Both the position numbers and the translations under genes were made by a program. A DNA stretch of 64,000 nucleotides from AV40 sp038230255 (GTDB lineage: Bacteria > Verrucomicrobiota > Verrucomicrobiia > Chthoniobacterales > UBA10450): the NCBI GenBank assembly GCA_038230255.1, contig JBBRNP010000001.1:434001-498000 (forward strand). Direction: 5' to 3'. Shown here one piece after another: positions 33,942 through 42,976 of this stretch (its first letter is position 1; every line of letters begins with the position of its first letter). Under the pieces are notes generated by a model. The model worked only from the letters and a program-made list of their open reading frames with translations, did no database searches and was not told where the DNA came from.

Positions 33942-34033
33942 ATAACCACAAATCGACACTAATGGACACAAATTCGAACTGAGATTTTCAGATTGTCAGA
34001 ATTCGTGTTTATTCGTGTTCATTCGTGGTTAAC
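33942..34033. repeat. inverted tandem-repeat hairpin upstream of alaS
   Basis: The left arm contains ACCACAAAT, GACACTAAT and GACACAAATTCGAA. The right arm contains ATTCGTGTTT, ATTCGTGTTC and ATTCGTGGTTAAC (three units with period 10). The arms are complementary with interruptions. It fills the gap between two divergent genes and ends just before the alaS start. Confidence 0.78.
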
Positions 34034-34039
34034 AGCATC

Positions 34040-36937
34040 ATGACCTCGGCCCAGATCCGGCAATCGTTTCTCGATTTCTTCCGCGAGAAGAAGCACACGA
34101 TTGTCCCGTCGTCATCGCTTCTGCCGGATGCGCCGAATCTTCTTTTCACCAACGCCGGTATGAACCAGTTCGTGCCGATTTTTCTGGGACAACAGAAACC
34201 ATCCTGGAAACCGCCCCGCGTGGCCGATACCCAAAAGTGCATTCGCGCCGGCGGGAAACATAACGATCTCGAAGATGTCGGGCTCGACACTTATCACCAC
34301 ACCTTTTTCGAAATGCTCGGGAACTGGAGCTTCGGCGATTATTTCAAGAAGGAAGCGATCGAATGGGCGTGGGAGTTGATGGTGAATCGCTGGAAATTTC
34401 CGGCGCAACGGCTTTACGCGACGGTTTACAAACCCAGCCCGGGCGAACCGAGCGAGTTCGACCAGGAAGCGCACGATCACTGGGCGCGACTATTTCAGGA
34501 CGCCGATCTTGATCCCAAGATTCACGTCGTGAACGGCGGAAAAGCCGACAATTTTTGGATGATGGGCGACACCGGTCCCTGCGGTCCGTGTTCCGAGTTA
34601 CATGTCGATCTTACGCCGGACGGCGACACCCGCGGTTCGCTGGTTAACAAAGACGATCCCCGCTGCATCGAGATTTGGAATCTGGTTTTCATTCAGTTCA
34701 ACGCGAATCCGGACGGAACGTTCACGCCGTTGCCGCAACGACACGTCGATACCGGAATGGGTTTCGAACGCGTGACGGCGATCATCCAAGGCACAAAGAA
34801 TCTCGCCGATTTCTCCGGCACCGTTTCGAACTACGAGACAGATATCTTTCGCCCGGTCTTTGATGAGCTCGAAAAACTGAGCGGCAAGAAATATGCAAAC
34901 ACAGTTCCGAAATCTGGAACCGCGGGTGAAACCGAGCAGGAGAAGATCGACATCGCGTTTCGCGTGATCGCTGATCACATTCGCACGCTCAGCTTCGCGG
35001 TTGCCGACGGAATCATCCCGTCAAACGAAGGCCGCGGTTATGTGTTGCGCCGGATACTTCGTCGCGCCGTTCGTTACGGCCGCACGCTCGGCTTTCACGA
35101 ACCGTTCTTCTTCAAGCTTGTCGACGTTCTGGCGAAAACGATGGGCGACGTCTTTCCCGAAGTCCGCGCGAAACAAAGAACAATTCAAGAAATGATTAAG
35201 CGCGAAGAAGAATCGTTTAACAAAACGCTTGATACGGGGCTCCGTGAATTCAACAGCGTTTTGGCGGCAGCTGTTGCTGCGAGCTTAAACCCGCCGGAGT
35301 TGGGCATGAAGGAAGCAGTCATCGCTGACATGCATTTTGTCGAAAAGACGGGGGTGGACGATTGGTCGGCAATAATCAATGAGGCTAAGGCGCGTCTTCC
35401 GGGATGGGATGTTTCTCAACTCGCCCCGATTTCCGGTGAAAATGCTTTCCGACTGTACGACACGTGCGGTTTCCCAATTGACCTCACTGAATTAATGGCG
35501 CGGGAGCGCGGGCTGACTGTCGATGTTGCCGGTTTTGAAAAGTTGATGGAGGAGCAGCGGGCGCGGGCGCGTGCAGCGCAGAAAAAATCAGCGATTGAGG
35601 TTTCGCAAATCGATGGGAAGACGCCGACGAACTTCTTGGGCTACGAAGAGAATCATACCGGTGCTAACGTCGAGGGAATTGTCGATCTTGGCGGTACGCG
35701 CGGAGTCATTTTAAATAATTCAGTTTGTTACGCCGAGATGGGCGGACAGGTTGGCGACACCGGAGAGATCGCGCGCGACGGACGCGAATGGAAAATTGCA
35801 AACACCCAGAAGTCGGGTGCGACTTGGATTCATTTGCTCGAGGAAAGCGACGCGCCAGAAATCGGTGAGCATGTCACGGTCAAGATCGACATCCCGCGAC
35901 GCCGGGCGGTCGAACGGCATCACACGGTGACCCATCTCTTGCACTGGGCGCTGCATGAAGTCGTGTCGCGCGATGCGGCGCAGAAGGGGAGTTATGTCGG
36001 TCCCGACAAGTTGACGTTCGATTTTTCGAGCGCTGCGCTCACGCCGCAACAAAAGCGCGACGTAGAAAAGTTGGTGAACGAAAGAATTGCGGAGAACGTG
36101 CCAGTTTCGTGGACGGAAATTCCTTATGCGGAAGCGAAGAAGCGAACCGACATTCAGCAATTCTTCGGTGAGAAATACGGGGATAAAGTTCGCGTCGTGC
36201 AAGTCGGCGGCGAGCCCACGAAATTAAACGGCTACTCGATGGAACTTTGCGGCGGCACGCACGTAAGATCGACTAGCGAGATCGGCCCGTTCCGGATCGT
36301 AAAGGAAGAGGCGATCGCGGCGGGGACGCGGCGAATTGAAGCTGTGGCCGGGGAGGCCGCGCGCGTCTGGGCGCGCGAAGAAGGGGCGCGTCAGAAGGAG
36401 AAGTTCGAAGCGTTGTCGCGAAAGAAGACGGACCTCGCGCCGCTGCCTGCCTTCGCCGAAACGGGGCAAACAGACGAGATGTTGAAGCAAATCGACGCGC
36501 GTGCGGCGCATCTGGAAAAGCTCGAGGTCGATGTTCGCGACTGGGAAAAGAAACACGCGAAAGAAGCCGAGGCCGATTTGCGCAGTCGCGGAGCACAAAT
36601 TGCGAACGAGTTGGCAACATCCAACGCCGAGGAAAAGTTTTGTGTGACGAGTATCCCCGATGCTGACGGGAAATTGCTGCAAGCGGTGGCCGACGCGTTG
36701 AAGCAAAAGTTCGATGGCCCGATCGTTCTCGCTGGGGCGAAGGAAAGTAACGTTGCCGTCCTGGCGGTTGTTCCGAAGTCGCTGACTTCGAAATTTCAGG
36801 CGAACAAAATTATTCAGCAACTCGCGCCGATCGTTGGTGGCAAAGGCGGAGGTCGTCCGGAAAGCGCGCAAGGCGGCGGCACCGATCCCGCAAAGATCGA
36901 TAGTCTGCTGGCCGAAGCGCGCCGTTTGCTCAGTTAG
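34040..36937 (+). CDS. alaS: alanyl-tRNA synthetase
   Basis: Class II synthetase, 965 residues from ATG 34040 (MTSAQIRQSFLDFFREKKH). The order is catalytic core, tRNA-recognition helices, editing domain with HHTVTHLLHWALHEV (zinc HxxxH) and CGGTHV, and C-Ala domain with KGGGRPESAQGGG. It is about 90 residues longer than the E. coli enzyme. About 50 extra residues lie between FNSVL (near 405) and ISGENAFRLYDTCGFPIDL (near 464), where most AlaS proteins have only a short link. It overlaps the convergent DUF3667 gene by 8 bases. Confidence 0.97.
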   Translation: MTSAQIRQSFLDFFREKKHTIVPSSSLLPDAPNLLFTNAGMNQFVPIFLGQQKPSWKPPRVADTQKCIRAGGKHNDLEDVGLDTYHHTFFEMLGNWSFGDYFKKEAIEWAWELMVNRWKFPAQRLYATVYKPSPGEPSEFDQEAHDHWARLFQDADLDPKIHVVNGGKADNFWMMGDTGPCGPCSELHVDLTPDGDTRGSLVNKDDPRCIEIWNLVFIQFNANPDGTFTPLPQRHVDTGMGFERVTAIIQGTKNLADFSGTVSNYETDIFRPVFDELEKLSGKKYANTVPKSGTAGETEQEKIDIAFRVIADHIRTLSFAVADGIIPSNEGRGYVLRRILRRAVRYGRTLGFHEPFFFKLVDVLAKTMGDVFPEVRAKQRTIQEMIKREEESFNKTLDTGLREFNSVLAAAVAASLNPPELGMKEAVIADMHFVEKTGVDDWSAIINEAKARLPGWDVSQLAPISGENAFRLYDTCGFPIDLTELMARERGLTVDVAGFEKLMEEQRARARAAQKKSAIEVSQIDGKTPTNFLGYEENHTGANVEGIVDLGGTRGVILNNSVCYAEMGGQVGDTGEIARDGREWKIANTQKSGATWIHLLEESDAPEIGEHVTVKIDIPRRRAVERHHTVTHLLHWALHEVVSRDAAQKGSYVGPDKLTFDFSSAALTPQQKRDVEKLVNERIAENVPVSWTEIPYAEAKKRTDIQQFFGEKYGDKVRVVQVGGEPTKLNGYSMELCGGTHVRSTSEIGPFRIVKEEAIAAGTRRIEAVAGEAARVWAREEGARQKEKFEALSRKKTDLAPLPAFAETGQTDEMLKQIDARAAHLEKLEVDVRDWEKKHAKEAEADLRSRGAQIANELATSNAEEKFCVTSIPDADGKLLQAVADALKQKFDGPIVLAGAKESNVAVLAVVPKSLTSKFQANKIIQQLAPIVGGKGGGRPESAQGGGTDPAKIDSLLAEARRLLS

Positions 36938-38141
36938 CCGGCAGCGCGAGTGTGATAAAGAAAGTCGCCGCGAGCGCGAGAAAGAGCACCATTAGGTAGG
37001 CGAAGCCGCCGACCAGAAACTTGAGCGTACTCATAAACCAGCCTTGTCGATAAACGCGCCGGATCGACAAAAAGATCTGCACGACAAACAAGATCCAGAG
37101 AAGCGCGATGATCCAGCCGGCTAGGGTAGGCGGAGCTGTCCGGTTGAGGCCCATGGTTGCGAGCACGATCAGCATGATGCCGGTGTAAAAGAAGGTGTGG
37201 ATGTGGAGCGCGTAGACGAGGTGGTCGATATAAAAAATGTGCCGCCGGATGTAGAGAATCTTCAGAACGAAAGCGAAAAGCGGAATGCAGCAGAACATCA
37301 TGTAAGGCAGATTGCTGAAGAGGGTGGCGATAAAGAGGCCCATTTTTGTTCCGTGTTCGCCCATTTTTTCTTTCGCGTGTGTTTCCAGCCAGCGCTCGAA
37401 CGGCGTTGACGATTTTTTGTCTGCATCGAAAACGAGAAAGGGCCGCTCATTCACCGCGCCATAGGTCCGTTTCTCCGGGTCGGCAGGCGACGCCGCTGGC
37501 GTGATGGTTGGCGAAGCCGTTGGTGTGGTCGTTGGCGAAGGCGCATTTCCGGCTGCCGCCCTAGCTGCGGATCTCGGTTTAGTCAGGTAATCCAGCGCTT
37601 CCTGTGCTTTTTTGCGCTCGTCCGCGGAAAGGTTTTCTTTGTCCAGTTCCGCTTCAATTTCATCACGCTTCTCGGCCACGGCCGCGGCGACGGCTGACCG
37701 ATTCTTCTCCGAGATTTTTCCCGGCTCTAAGCGAAGTCCTTTTGCTCCGTAATTCACGGCGAAGAAAAACAAAATACTGGCAAGAAGGTAGAGCCGAAGC
37801 GGATGGAGATAGCGAACGCGTTTGCCGGCGAGAAATTCGTTGGTCAATCGCCACGGCTTGACAATGAGGAGGCCGATGGTGGCGAAAAATTTCGAGTCCC
37901 AGTTCAGGAACGAATCAAGAACATCGACAATGACGTGTCGAAACGACCGCCGATAATCGACTGCCGCCTGTCCGCATTGCGCGCAATGCGGCCCGACCAA
38001 CTCGGCCCCGCAATTTTGACAATGCGTAAACGGCAGAGCTTGTCGCTCTTTGCCTCGCCCAAACCAACGTCGCCGCGCACCTCTCTCGACCGCGGAAATC
38101 GCGGTGTCGCCGAGAATAATCTGCTCGGGTTCGTCGGCCAT
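36930..38141 (-). CDS. DUF3667-type zinc-ribbon membrane protein
   Basis: 403 residues. A zinc ribbon CQNCGAELVGPHCAQCGQ lies near residue 42, followed at once by RRSFRHVIVDVLDSFLNWDS, the usual start of DUF3667 proteins. A first membrane segment (LYLLASILFFFAVNYG) precedes a 130-residue soluble insert with an acidic helix and a Pro/Thr/Ala tract (TPTASPTITPAASP). Three or four more membrane helices reach the C-terminus. Function unknown; the family is common in Bacteroidota and related phyla. The small membrane gene at 38178 lies just upstream on the same strand. Confidence 0.8.
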   Translation of the reverse strand: MADEPEQIILGDTAISAVERGARRRWFGRGKERQALPFTHCQNCGAELVGPHCAQCGQAAVDYRRSFRHVIVDVLDSFLNWDSKFFATIGLLIVKPWRLTNEFLAGKRVRYLHPLRLYLLASILFFFAVNYGAKGLRLEPGKISEKNRSAVAAAVAEKRDEIEAELDKENLSADERKKAQEALDYLTKPRSAARAAAGNAPSPTTTPTASPTITPAASPADPEKRTYGAVNERPFLVFDADKKSSTPFERWLETHAKEKMGEHGTKMGLFIATLFSNLPYMMFCCIPLFAFVLKILYIRRHIFYIDHLVYALHIHTFFYTGIMLIVLATMGLNRTAPPTLAGWIIALLWILFVVQIFLSIRRVYRQGWFMSTLKFLVGGFAYLMVLFLALAATFFITLALPAN

Positions 38142-38177
38142 GTGCGGCCGAGATTACGAAAAAAACGCGCAGTGCGT

Positions 38178-38387
38178 CTATCGTAGAAAGAATAAACCTG
38201 CTGTCCCAATCGCGCCGATTGCAATCATCACCGCGTCATTGCTGACAAAGTAGGGGTAAATCATCAACGCGATGCCGAGGAACATCAGCTTCCACAAATT
38301 CATTCGCTTGCCGTAAACGAAGGCGACGAAGCCGATCGAGCCAAAGACGAAGCCTCCGATCAGATTCGTGGCGCTTAAATTGAGCAT
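38178..38387 (-). CDS. small two-helix membrane protein
   Basis: 69 residues starting MLNLSATNLIGGFVFGSIGF. Two hydrophobic helices are joined by a short basic loop (VYGKRMNLWKL), ending AIGAIGTAGLFFLR. Widely found small membrane proteins have this shape; function unknown. It lies 36 bases upstream of the DUF3667 gene and may share its transcript. Confidence 0.65.
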   Translation of the reverse strand: MLNLSATNLIGGFVFGSIGFVAFVYGKRMNLWKLMFLGIALMIYPYFVSNDAVMIAIGAIGTAGLFFLR

Positions 38388-38479
38388 GCTCGGCAAACGA
38401 GCTATTTGCGGGCCACGTATTGGAAAGTTGTGGTTGACCGCTAGTCGACCGCGATGACACGATTCGCGAAAGGTTACCC

Positions 38480-40108
38480 ATGGCGTCTCAACTTTTTCGA
38501 AAGAAAAGCCCGGACCGTTTGATGGCGGAAGCCGCGGCGCCCGAGCGGCAAATGAAGCGCGCGCTCGGTCCGTTCGCTCTCACTTGCATCGGCATTGGCG
38601 CGATTATCGGAGCCGGTATTTTTGCTCTCGCTGGAACGGCTGCCGCCGGCGAGCAATTGCAGGCATCGCTTTGGAAGACGCCGGTGCTCAACTTCATTCA
38701 GTCGTACCTCGCGCATTCCGATCTTGTGTTCGGCCGGCCTGGAGCGGGACCGGCCGTGATGCTTTCGTTTGTGGTAGCTGCGGTCGCGTGCGGCTTCGCC
38801 GCACTTTGTTACGCGGAACTCGCGTCGATGATTCCCGTCTCGGGTTCGGCCTACACTTATTCGTACGCGACGATGGGGGAGATCGTGGCGTGGATCATCG
38901 GCTGGGATCTGATCCTTGAATACGCGGTCGGAAACATGGCCGTGGCCGTCGGGTGGTCCGGTTACTTTGTGCAACTCTTTGCCCACTCGCACATTCCATG
39001 GATCTTGCCGTCCGGACTTAAATTCCCGCTTTGGGCTGTGAGTGATCATCAAACGGCCAGTACTCTTGTTGCCCAGGGTGGCGATGCGCTAAGCAATTTT
39101 TCCTCGACGACACTTCCGGTGATCGCCGGTCATTCAATCGCGGTCAATCTTCCCGCGTTCTTCATCGTCGCAGCCGTCACCGTGTTGCTGATTTACGGAA
39201 TTCGCGAAAGCGCGCGCGCGAACGCGACCATTGTCATCATCAAGGTCGCGGTCGTCGTGTTCGTGATTTCGTTGGGCGCGTTTCTCGTAAACCCGACAAA
39301 CTGGCATCCGTTTATGCCGACCGGATTTGGTGGAGTGATGAGCGGAGCCGCCATTGTCTTTTTTGCCTTTATCGGTTTCGATGCGGTGTCGACGACGGCA
39401 GAGGAAACAAAAAATCCGCAGCGCGACATGCCGATCGGGATCATCGCCAGTCTGATTATTTGCACGCTGCTTTACGTACTGATGGCCGGTGTTCTGACCG
39501 GGATGCGGAAATACACTATTTACCTCGGCGACTCGGCCGCCGTGGCGACTGCCTTTACCGGCAGGCCCTGGGTGCAAGCGATCATTAGCGCTGGAGCACT
39601 CGCCGGCTTGACGTCGGTGCTGCTCGTCTTCCAACTCGGCCAACCGCGCATTTTCATGGCCATGGCGCGCGACGGATTGCTCCCGCAATATTTTGCGAAA
39701 ATCCATCCGCGTTTTCGCACTCCGCACGTCACGACAATTTGGACCGGTATCGCGGTCGGTGTGGTTGCCATGTTGACCGACATCGGCTCGCTTTCCGACC
39801 TAACGAACATCGGAACGCTGTTCGCTTTCGCGCTCGTTTGTATCGGCGTGATCATTTTGCGCCGGACCGACCCAAATCGGCCACGGCCTTTCCGCGTTCC
39901 ATGGGTTCCGCTGTTTCCCATTCTCGGCGTGCTTTTCTGCGCGGCGCTTATGCTCAGCTTGCCACTGGAAACCTGGCTGCGTTTCTTTGTCTGGTTGGGA
40001 ATTGGGATGCTGATCTATTTCTTGTATAGCGTGCGACACAGCAAGTTGCGCCACGGCGTCGACGCCGGCATCACCGAAGATGAGCCGCCGCCGCTGATTA
40101 AACCATAA
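38480..40108 (+). CDS. APC superfamily amino-acid permease (CAT-like)
   Basis: 542 residues, twelve or more membrane helices. The first helix carries the substrate-binding GIGAIIGAGIFALAG. Further family marks are CYAELASMIPVSGSAYTYSY, GWDLILEYAVGN, FFAFIGFDAVSTTAEETKNP and the C-terminal FRVPWVPLFPILGVLFC. It resembles the cationic amino-acid transporter group; the substrate is unknown. The extended loop after helix 2 (residues about 55-90) is longer than in typical members. Confidence 0.9.
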   Translation: MASQLFRKKSPDRLMAEAAAPERQMKRALGPFALTCIGIGAIIGAGIFALAGTAAAGEQLQASLWKTPVLNFIQSYLAHSDLVFGRPGAGPAVMLSFVVAAVACGFAALCYAELASMIPVSGSAYTYSYATMGEIVAWIIGWDLILEYAVGNMAVAVGWSGYFVQLFAHSHIPWILPSGLKFPLWAVSDHQTASTLVAQGGDALSNFSSTTLPVIAGHSIAVNLPAFFIVAAVTVLLIYGIRESARANATIVIIKVAVVVFVISLGAFLVNPTNWHPFMPTGFGGVMSGAAIVFFAFIGFDAVSTTAEETKNPQRDMPIGIIASLIICTLLYVLMAGVLTGMRKYTIYLGDSAAVATAFTGRPWVQAIISAGALAGLTSVLLVFQLGQPRIFMAMARDGLLPQYFAKIHPRFRTPHVTTIWTGIAVGVVAMLTDIGSLSDLTNIGTLFAFALVCIGVIILRRTDPNRPRPFRVPWVPLFPILGVLFCAALMLSLPLETWLRFFVWLGIGMLIYFLYSVRHSKLRHGVDAGITEDEPPPLIKP

Positions 40109-40132
40109 GATCGGCAAACGCCGAGTGCGCTG

Positions 40133-40588
40133 CTACGCAGCTTTTTGCTCGTGACTCGCTTTGTCGTCTTTCTCGAGCCAGTCGAACAGCGTCGTCTTGG
40201 CAGGATCGAGCCCTAGCGGCTTCGTTTGTTCGACAAACCATTCGCGTTTTTCCGGATCGTGATACGGATTCGCCGCAGTCACTTCGTCGGACCAGCGTTT
40301 GATTTCGTCCGGCGTCTTCTCTTGCCCGTTTTGATTCAGCCATTCGACCAACTCCTGGTCGCTCGCGCCGTTTTCGATTTGCGCCTTGAAATCGTCGCCC
40401 TTCACGCCTTTGAAGCCGAAAAGCATATTATCGAGCGGACAATCGAAATGGTACTCGCCGATGTTGCCGGCTACGAGCGCGCGGCATTTGTCGATCGTTC
40501 GACCGAGTATCGCATAACCGCCAACGCGGATGCGCGGACTGCGTGGTGCTTCCTTTGTCAGATCTTTCCCTGTCACCTTCGTATTCAT
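40133..40588 (-). CDS. DUF5069 family protein
   Basis: 151 residues, soluble. It starts MNTKVTGKDLTKEAPRSPRI, with family marks GGYAILGRTIDKCRALVAG, GEYHFDCPLDNMLFGFKGV and the final RWSDEVTAANPYHDPEKREW. Several Asp and one Cys are conserved in the family; no activity is known to me. It is convergent with the permease. Confidence 0.85.
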   Translation of the reverse strand: MNTKVTGKDLTKEAPRSPRIRVGGYAILGRTIDKCRALVAGNIGEYHFDCPLDNMLFGFKGVKGDDFKAQIENGASDQELVEWLNQNGQEKTPDEIKRWSDEVTAANPYHDPEKREWFVEQTKPLGLDPAKTTLFDWLEKDDKASHEQKAA

Positions 40589-40678
40589 ATTTTACGCTAG
40601 CGCCAATGAACGCCGTCGCAACTTCCAGAAAAATTTTCAGGGACGCGAAACACGCGCGCTCTGCGAAACAACTGTACT

Positions 40679-41134
40679 ATGGCACAACAAAAAGAAGTTA
40701 TTTCGACGGTCAATGGTTTGATCGAGACACTTAAGGACGGCGAAAAGGGGTTTAAGGAAGCCGCGGAAGCTGTGAAGGACCCGCAGCTCAAATCGCTTTT
40801 TCAGGAGTATGCGCAACAGCGGTCGCGCTTTGCGACCGAGCTGCAGACTCAAGCAAGAAGTCTGGGCGAGTCCGACCCGGAAAAGACGAGCAGCACTGCG
40901 GGCGCGATGCATCGCGCCTGGATCAATCTCAAGTCAGCTGTCACGAGCGGCGACGACAAGGCAATCCTGAGCGAGTGCGAGCGTGGCGAAGATTCGGCCG
41001 TGCATGAATTCGAGGAAGCGATCCAGGACGGGCTGACCTCGCCGTTGCGGGACATTGTTTCGCGTCAATACAGCGAAATCAAAAGCGCGCACGATCGGGT
41101 GAAACATTTACGCGACGCCGCGAAGAAAAGCTGA
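40679..41134 (+). CDS. PA2169/DUF2383-type four-helix protein
   Basis: 151 residues, all helical and acidic, ferritin-like in outline: ISTVNGLIETLKDGEKGFKE, RSRFATELQTQARSLGES, AGAMHRAWINLKSAV, ECERGEDSAVHEFEEAI, and a last helix ending RVKHLRDAAKKS. Members are often linked to stress response or envelope homeostasis, and bind metal only in some cases. It starts at an ATG and has a strong terminator behind it. Confidence 0.88.
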   Translation: MAQQKEVISTVNGLIETLKDGEKGFKEAAEAVKDPQLKSLFQEYAQQRSRFATELQTQARSLGESDPEKTSSTAGAMHRAWINLKSAVTSGDDKAILSECERGEDSAVHEFEEAIQDGLTSPLRDIVSRQYSEIKSAHDRVKHLRDAAKKS

Positions 41135-41159
41135 TCAAGCGTAGGATCGACAACAATGG

Positions 41160-41190
41160 AGGGCGCCGCGCTGTCGGCGCCTTTTCATTT
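41160..41190 (+). terminator. Rho-independent terminator after the PA2169-type gene
   Basis: GGCGCCG (41162-41168) pairs with CGGCGCC (41175-41181), followed by TTTTCATTTT. A REP hairpin starts right after it. Confidence 0.88.
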
Positions 41191-41192
41191 TC

Positions 41193-41216
41193 TGTAGCGG
41201 CGGTCTATGACCGCCG
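41193..41216 (+). repeat. REP hairpin, dispersed copy
   Basis: Identical to the REP at 1207-1230 over its whole length: TGTAGCGGCGGTC, loop, GACCGCCG. It stands alone 40 kb from the transposase, as expected if copies are mobilised in trans. Confidence 0.85.
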
Positions 41217-41238
41217 CACTTCCTGCCTATAATTATCG

Positions 41239-42318
41239 GTGGTGAGCTTCGCCAAATCCGTATGTCGATCTTTGCTCGGATTCATTTGCGTTGGCGCTTT
41301 ACATGCGGAATCGCCGCAAATTCTACCCCCGCCATCCGGAAAACTTTATCACGGATTTTATTGGGGCGGCGTTGGAACCGACACGCACGATCCAAGCGAG
41401 CACGACGTCACGCCTTCGGATGTAGCGAGTTACGAGCAAGCAGTCGGCGCAAAAACCGCGTGGGTCTATTTTTCGTGCAACTGGTTCGAATCGCGAAAAT
41501 TTCCCGCCGCGATGTGCAATTGGATCTGCGATCTCGGCAAAATTCCGTACCTGCGATTGATGTTGCGGTCCGATGTCGACCAACGGCACGGCGAGAAAAC
41601 GTATTCGCTTGAGAAAATCATCGCCGGTGAGTTCGATGTCGATCTTCGGACTTGGGCGCGCGACGCCAAAGCATTCGGCTCGCCAATTTTGATCGAGTGG
41701 GGGACCGAACCGAACGGGAATTGGTTTGGTTGGAACGGCAAATGGAACGGCGGCGCAACCGAGGGACCGAAGCGTTACATCGCGGCCTACCGTCACATTG
41801 TCGATCTGATGCGCAGTGAGGGTGCGGATAATCTGACCTGGGTCTGGCACGTAAACTGGCTCGATGAACCGGAACGAAAATGGAACGCGTTCGAGAATTA
41901 TTTTCCGGGAGACAATTATTGCGACTGGGTCGCGCTCAGCGCTTACGGACCGACGACACCATTGACGCGCGACGGCACGGAGAGTTTCGCGTTCAAAATG
42001 CGCGAGGCTTATCCGCGCGTAACCAAACTCGTGCCGGAAAAGCCGGTCATCATTGCCGAGTTCGGATGCGATCTGCACAATCGACGAGTTGATGTCGTAA
42101 GCTGGACGCGAACCGCACTTGAAGATCTTTTTTCAAATCGCTGGCCGCGGATTGTCGGTTTCTGCTGGTGGAATGAAGGCTGGCAGAACGACGACCACAA
42201 AAAGCGCGACACCGACATGATCATTCTGCACGATGTCGATCTTACCCGCGCTTTTCGGGATAAATTCGCGCAGCACGCGGACAAGATTCAGGAAGCACCA
42301 ATTTTTTCGCAAAAGTAG
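41239..42318 (+). CDS. exported GH26-like glycoside hydrolase
   Basis: 359 residues, GTG start, signal peptide VSFAKSVCRSLLGFICVGALHA. The mature part is a TIM-barrel hydrolase resembling beta-mannanase family 26. The acid/base motif is EWGTEPNGNWFGW (Glu157 of EPNGNW). The nucleophile region is VIIAEFGCD (Glu274). Other barrel marks are TWVWHVNWLDEP and GFCWWNEGWQND. GH26 enzymes cut mannan, mixed-linkage glucan or xylan; the substrate here is unknown. Two AAGATCGACA copies lie at 41637 and 42234 inside it and one at 41263 in its signal peptide. Confidence 0.82.
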   Translation: MVSFAKSVCRSLLGFICVGALHAESPQILPPPSGKLYHGFYWGGVGTDTHDPSEHDVTPSDVASYEQAVGAKTAWVYFSCNWFESRKFPAAMCNWICDLGKIPYLRLMLRSDVDQRHGEKTYSLEKIIAGEFDVDLRTWARDAKAFGSPILIEWGTEPNGNWFGWNGKWNGGATEGPKRYIAAYRHIVDLMRSEGADNLTWVWHVNWLDEPERKWNAFENYFPGDNYCDWVALSAYGPTTPLTRDGTESFAFKMREAYPRVTKLVPEKPVIIAEFGCDLHNRRVDVVSWTRTALEDLFSNRWPRIVGFCWWNEGWQNDDHKKRDTDMIILHDVDLTRAFRDKFAQHADKIQEAPIFSQK

Positions 42319-42325
42319 CACCCTA

Positions 42326-42503
42326 TGTCATTCCGACCGAAGTAGAGGAATCTCTAACTATTTCGGTTTCACGAACGCAGCTATTCGGAAATATCTAGAG
42401 ATGTCTCCCGTTCGACTCGCTACGCTCGCTCAGGGCAGGCTCTCGAGTGGCGGCTGCGCCGCTGTTAAATGGATGCAACGTCACGTTGCCGCTCGACATG
42501 ACA
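42326..42503. repeat. CATTCCGA palindromic repeat, long form (copy 2)
   Basis: Begins TGTCATTCCGACCGAAGTAG and ends GTTGCCGCTCGACATGACA. Compared with the short form it carries an extra 70-80 bases near the right end, including CTCGCTCAGGGCAGGCTCTC and GGCTGCGCCGCTGTTAAATG. The copy at 43963-44143 has the same extra part. Confidence 0.85.
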
Positions 42504-42527
42504 GATTAGCGGTCAGATATTTCTTTC

Positions 42528-42956
42528 GTGGTCAACATTTCGATCAAGTACACGGGGGATCTCCATTGCGACGCGACCCACGGACCTTCGCACGCGAAGC
42601 TGGCGACAGACGCGCCGACCGACAACAAAGGCAAAGGCGAAGCGTTTTCGCCGACGGACCTCGTCGCAACCGCACTCGGGACCTGCATCAGCACGACGAT
42701 GGGGCTCAAAGCCGAAGAGCTCGGCGTGAATCTGAAGGGGATGACTGTGGACGTGAAGAAAGAAATGTCGAAAGACGCGCCGCGCCGGATCGTCGCGCTA
42801 CCTTCAGAAGTTCATATTCCGCTTCCGCCAACTTCGCCGCACCGCGAAGTGCTTGAGCAGACAGCGCTCAATTGCCCGGTGCACAAAAGTCTTCCGCCGG
42901 AAATTAATCGCCCGACGAAATTTTTCTGGGAAGGTGCGAGCCGGACTGGCAGTTGA
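42528..42956 (+). CDS. OsmC family peroxidase-like protein
   Basis: 142 residues, GTG start, 25 bases behind the CATTCCGA repeat. Reduces organic peroxides in OsmC/Ohr proteins. The two redox cysteines are present: Cys53 in LGTCISTTMG and Cys116 in LNCPVHKSL. The Thr/Asp-rich lead SPTDLVATALGT is typical of the YhfA-like OsmC group. A cytoplasmic protective role is likely; thiol partner unknown. Confidence 0.9.
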   Translation: MVNISIKYTGDLHCDATHGPSHAKLATDAPTDNKGKGEAFSPTDLVATALGTCISTTMGLKAEELGVNLKGMTVDVKKEMSKDAPRRIVALPSEVHIPLPPTSPHREVLEQTALNCPVHKSLPPEINRPTKFFWEGASRTGS

Positions 42957-42976
42957 TTCGCCGCGATCGCGCGAGA

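Noticed and set aside
39134..39727. 197-codon minus-strand frame inside the permease gene
   Set aside because: Antisense to a permease with clear membrane helices and family motifs.
42233..42856. 207-codon plus-strand frame across the CATTCCGA repeat and the OsmC gene
   Set aside because: It crosses the end of the GH26 gene, a repeat and part of OsmC in the wrong frame; the protein is Arg-rich noise.
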